Made by a program: the position numbers and the translations under genes. Below are positions 63,059 through 64,000 of a stretch of 64,000 nt of DNA, in pieces. This stretch comes from Selaginella tamariscina. Its lineage: Eukaryota; Streptophyta; Lycopodiopsida; Selaginellales; Selaginellaceae. The notes beneath the pieces were generated by a model. That model was given only the letters and a program-made list of their open reading frames with translations. It was not told the origin of the DNA and ran no database searches. The stretch spans positions 62,001 to 126,000 of the forward strand of contig PUQB01000414.1 in NCBI GenBank assembly GCA_003024785.1, in the 5' to 3' direction. Numbering within the stretch: position 1 is the first letter of the stretch; each line of letters begins with the position of its first letter.

Positions 63059-64000
63059 GCCAACATGTGGCTGCCAACTGGCCATCTAATGTCAACACCC
63101 TATATAAATAACATTAAGTCTTTTAAGATGACCCAAAGAGTTTGACTCAAATGCCTAATTAAGCAGGAGACTTAAAGTCCTACTCTAAGTCCCCTACAAT
63201 GACTATCCCCAAACCCTAGAGGATAACCCGAGTAACTTTAGGATCCTGTCTCAATAGACTGAGACAGGCTCATGCACTAACCCCACAAAGAATATGTGTC
63301 TCGCACGTACCCTCAGGATATCATCACTTACCTCTTCAATAATCATCCTCATATAGGAGTACAACCCCTTTAGAGCAACAAGGGGTACCCTAAACCACGA
63401 ATAACCTTTAATGGTTTAAATGGCCAAGTTGTACCTTAGACTTAGTGCTAGTACTTAATGAGAACACAAGTACAAGTGTGCACTATAAGAGGACACGAGT
63501 GTTCTACTAAGCAAACTCCCTAAAACTAATTTTGGATAACCTTAAGTACACGACCTTACATGTGCCTCATGAAAGGGCTCTTGCTAATGAGTTTAAGTTA
63601 TTCAACACTTATATCTCAAGGAGAACCCCTAACCAAGTGTGCCAAAAGCACACCTAGTTACAAGACCTAACCTTCTTTGAGTTGATGCTCAAGACTTAAA
63701 CACCCTGGTGCGAGTATAAGCATGCGTATTTGTTAAAGTATTCAACCCTTTAACCACAACATGACACAACCCAAAGGGTGTGTCTCGAGTGTTGTTCGTG
63801 AGTCATTTAATCTAGTGTCACATCTTTATGTGACATTGTCTATAAGAGTGGGCTATCATGCCATAGCCCCTTAAATTCAAGAGTTATACAAGGTGCCACG
63901 AATGTGGCTCCCAAATGCCAACTCTAGAACCCTTTTTGTGAACCCTTAGGAACTTGGTAAATAAACCTGTCAACTAAGATCCCACACCCGTAGTTGGATA
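63059..64000 (-). mobile_element. Long-form LTR, minus orientation, truncated by the window edge
   Basis: From GCCAACATGTGGCTGCC onward this follows the long LTR family in minus orientation but lacks its first 25-30 bases. It sits directly against the end of the chromovirus 3' LTR. It is more diverged (AT-richer) than the copies at 48-61 kb, so it is probably older. Confidence 0.7.

Overview
The window is nuclear DNA of a plant (streptophyte). Five single-copy-type genes with many short introns sit close together at about 10.8-28.0 kb. They are flanked by AT-rich intergenic DNA (0-10.8 kb) and by about 36 kb of nested, decayed Ty3/gypsy-type LTR retrotransposons (28-64 kb). The gene set points to a plant: 1-Cys peroxiredoxin, cofactor-independent phosphoglycerate mutase, a plastid-type SppA peptidase, a plant-type AMBRA1-like WD40 protein and cytochrome b5 reductase. 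Many introns are only 59-130 nt and are packed with GT/CA, GA/TC and TA microsatellites. That is unlike most seed plants and would fit a seed-free lineage, but I cannot name the species.

Layout. 0.2-1.0 kb: a faint trihelix/SANT-like remnant on the minus strand. 4.4-7.6 kb: a dead hAT (DUF659-type) transposase split by an LTR insertion at 5627-7429. 10.8-12.0 kb (+): 1-Cys peroxiredoxin. 12.1-13.4 kb (-): NADH-cytochrome b5 reductase, convergent with it. 14.3-18.2 kb (-): AMBRA1-like WD40 protein, 17 exons. 19.4-21.7 kb (+): 2,3-bisphosphoglycerate-independent phosphoglycerate mutase, divergent from the WD40 gene across a 1.2 kb spacer with a G-box. 23.4-28.0 kb (-): SppA/protease IV. 29.1-33.8 kb: a minus-strand LTR element with gag and protease but no visible reverse transcriptase. 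34.2-47.7 kb: pieces of a long non-coding LTR element (LARD-like, minus), invaded by a chromodomain Ty3 element with a sushi/Tf1-like Gag (38284-44144, +). 47.7-63.1 kb: a plus-strand chromovirus cut into three pieces by a LARD-like element (48497-56746) and a solo LTR (59681-61518), each flanked by its own 5-bp target duplication. 63.1-64.0 kb: another LTR running out of the window.

How it fits together. The five host genes are unrelated in pathway and do not form a cluster. The mobile part is layered. The non-coding LARD-like elements share LTR ends, primer-binding site and 3' untranslated/polypurine region with the coding chromovirus they interrupt, so they look like parasites of that chromovirus family. 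None of the elements seen here is intact.

Two general oddities stand out. First, the two plus-strand host genes carry about 18 small reading-frame lesions, nearly all single-base losses, while the three minus-strand genes carry about one each. Second, every long LTR copy carries a pure C/G homopolymer beside a TATA-like sequence, and most intact LTR ends carry a perfect terminal palindrome. Exon boundaries were inferred by eye from GT-AG sites, reading phase and remembered family sequence; no alignment was run.
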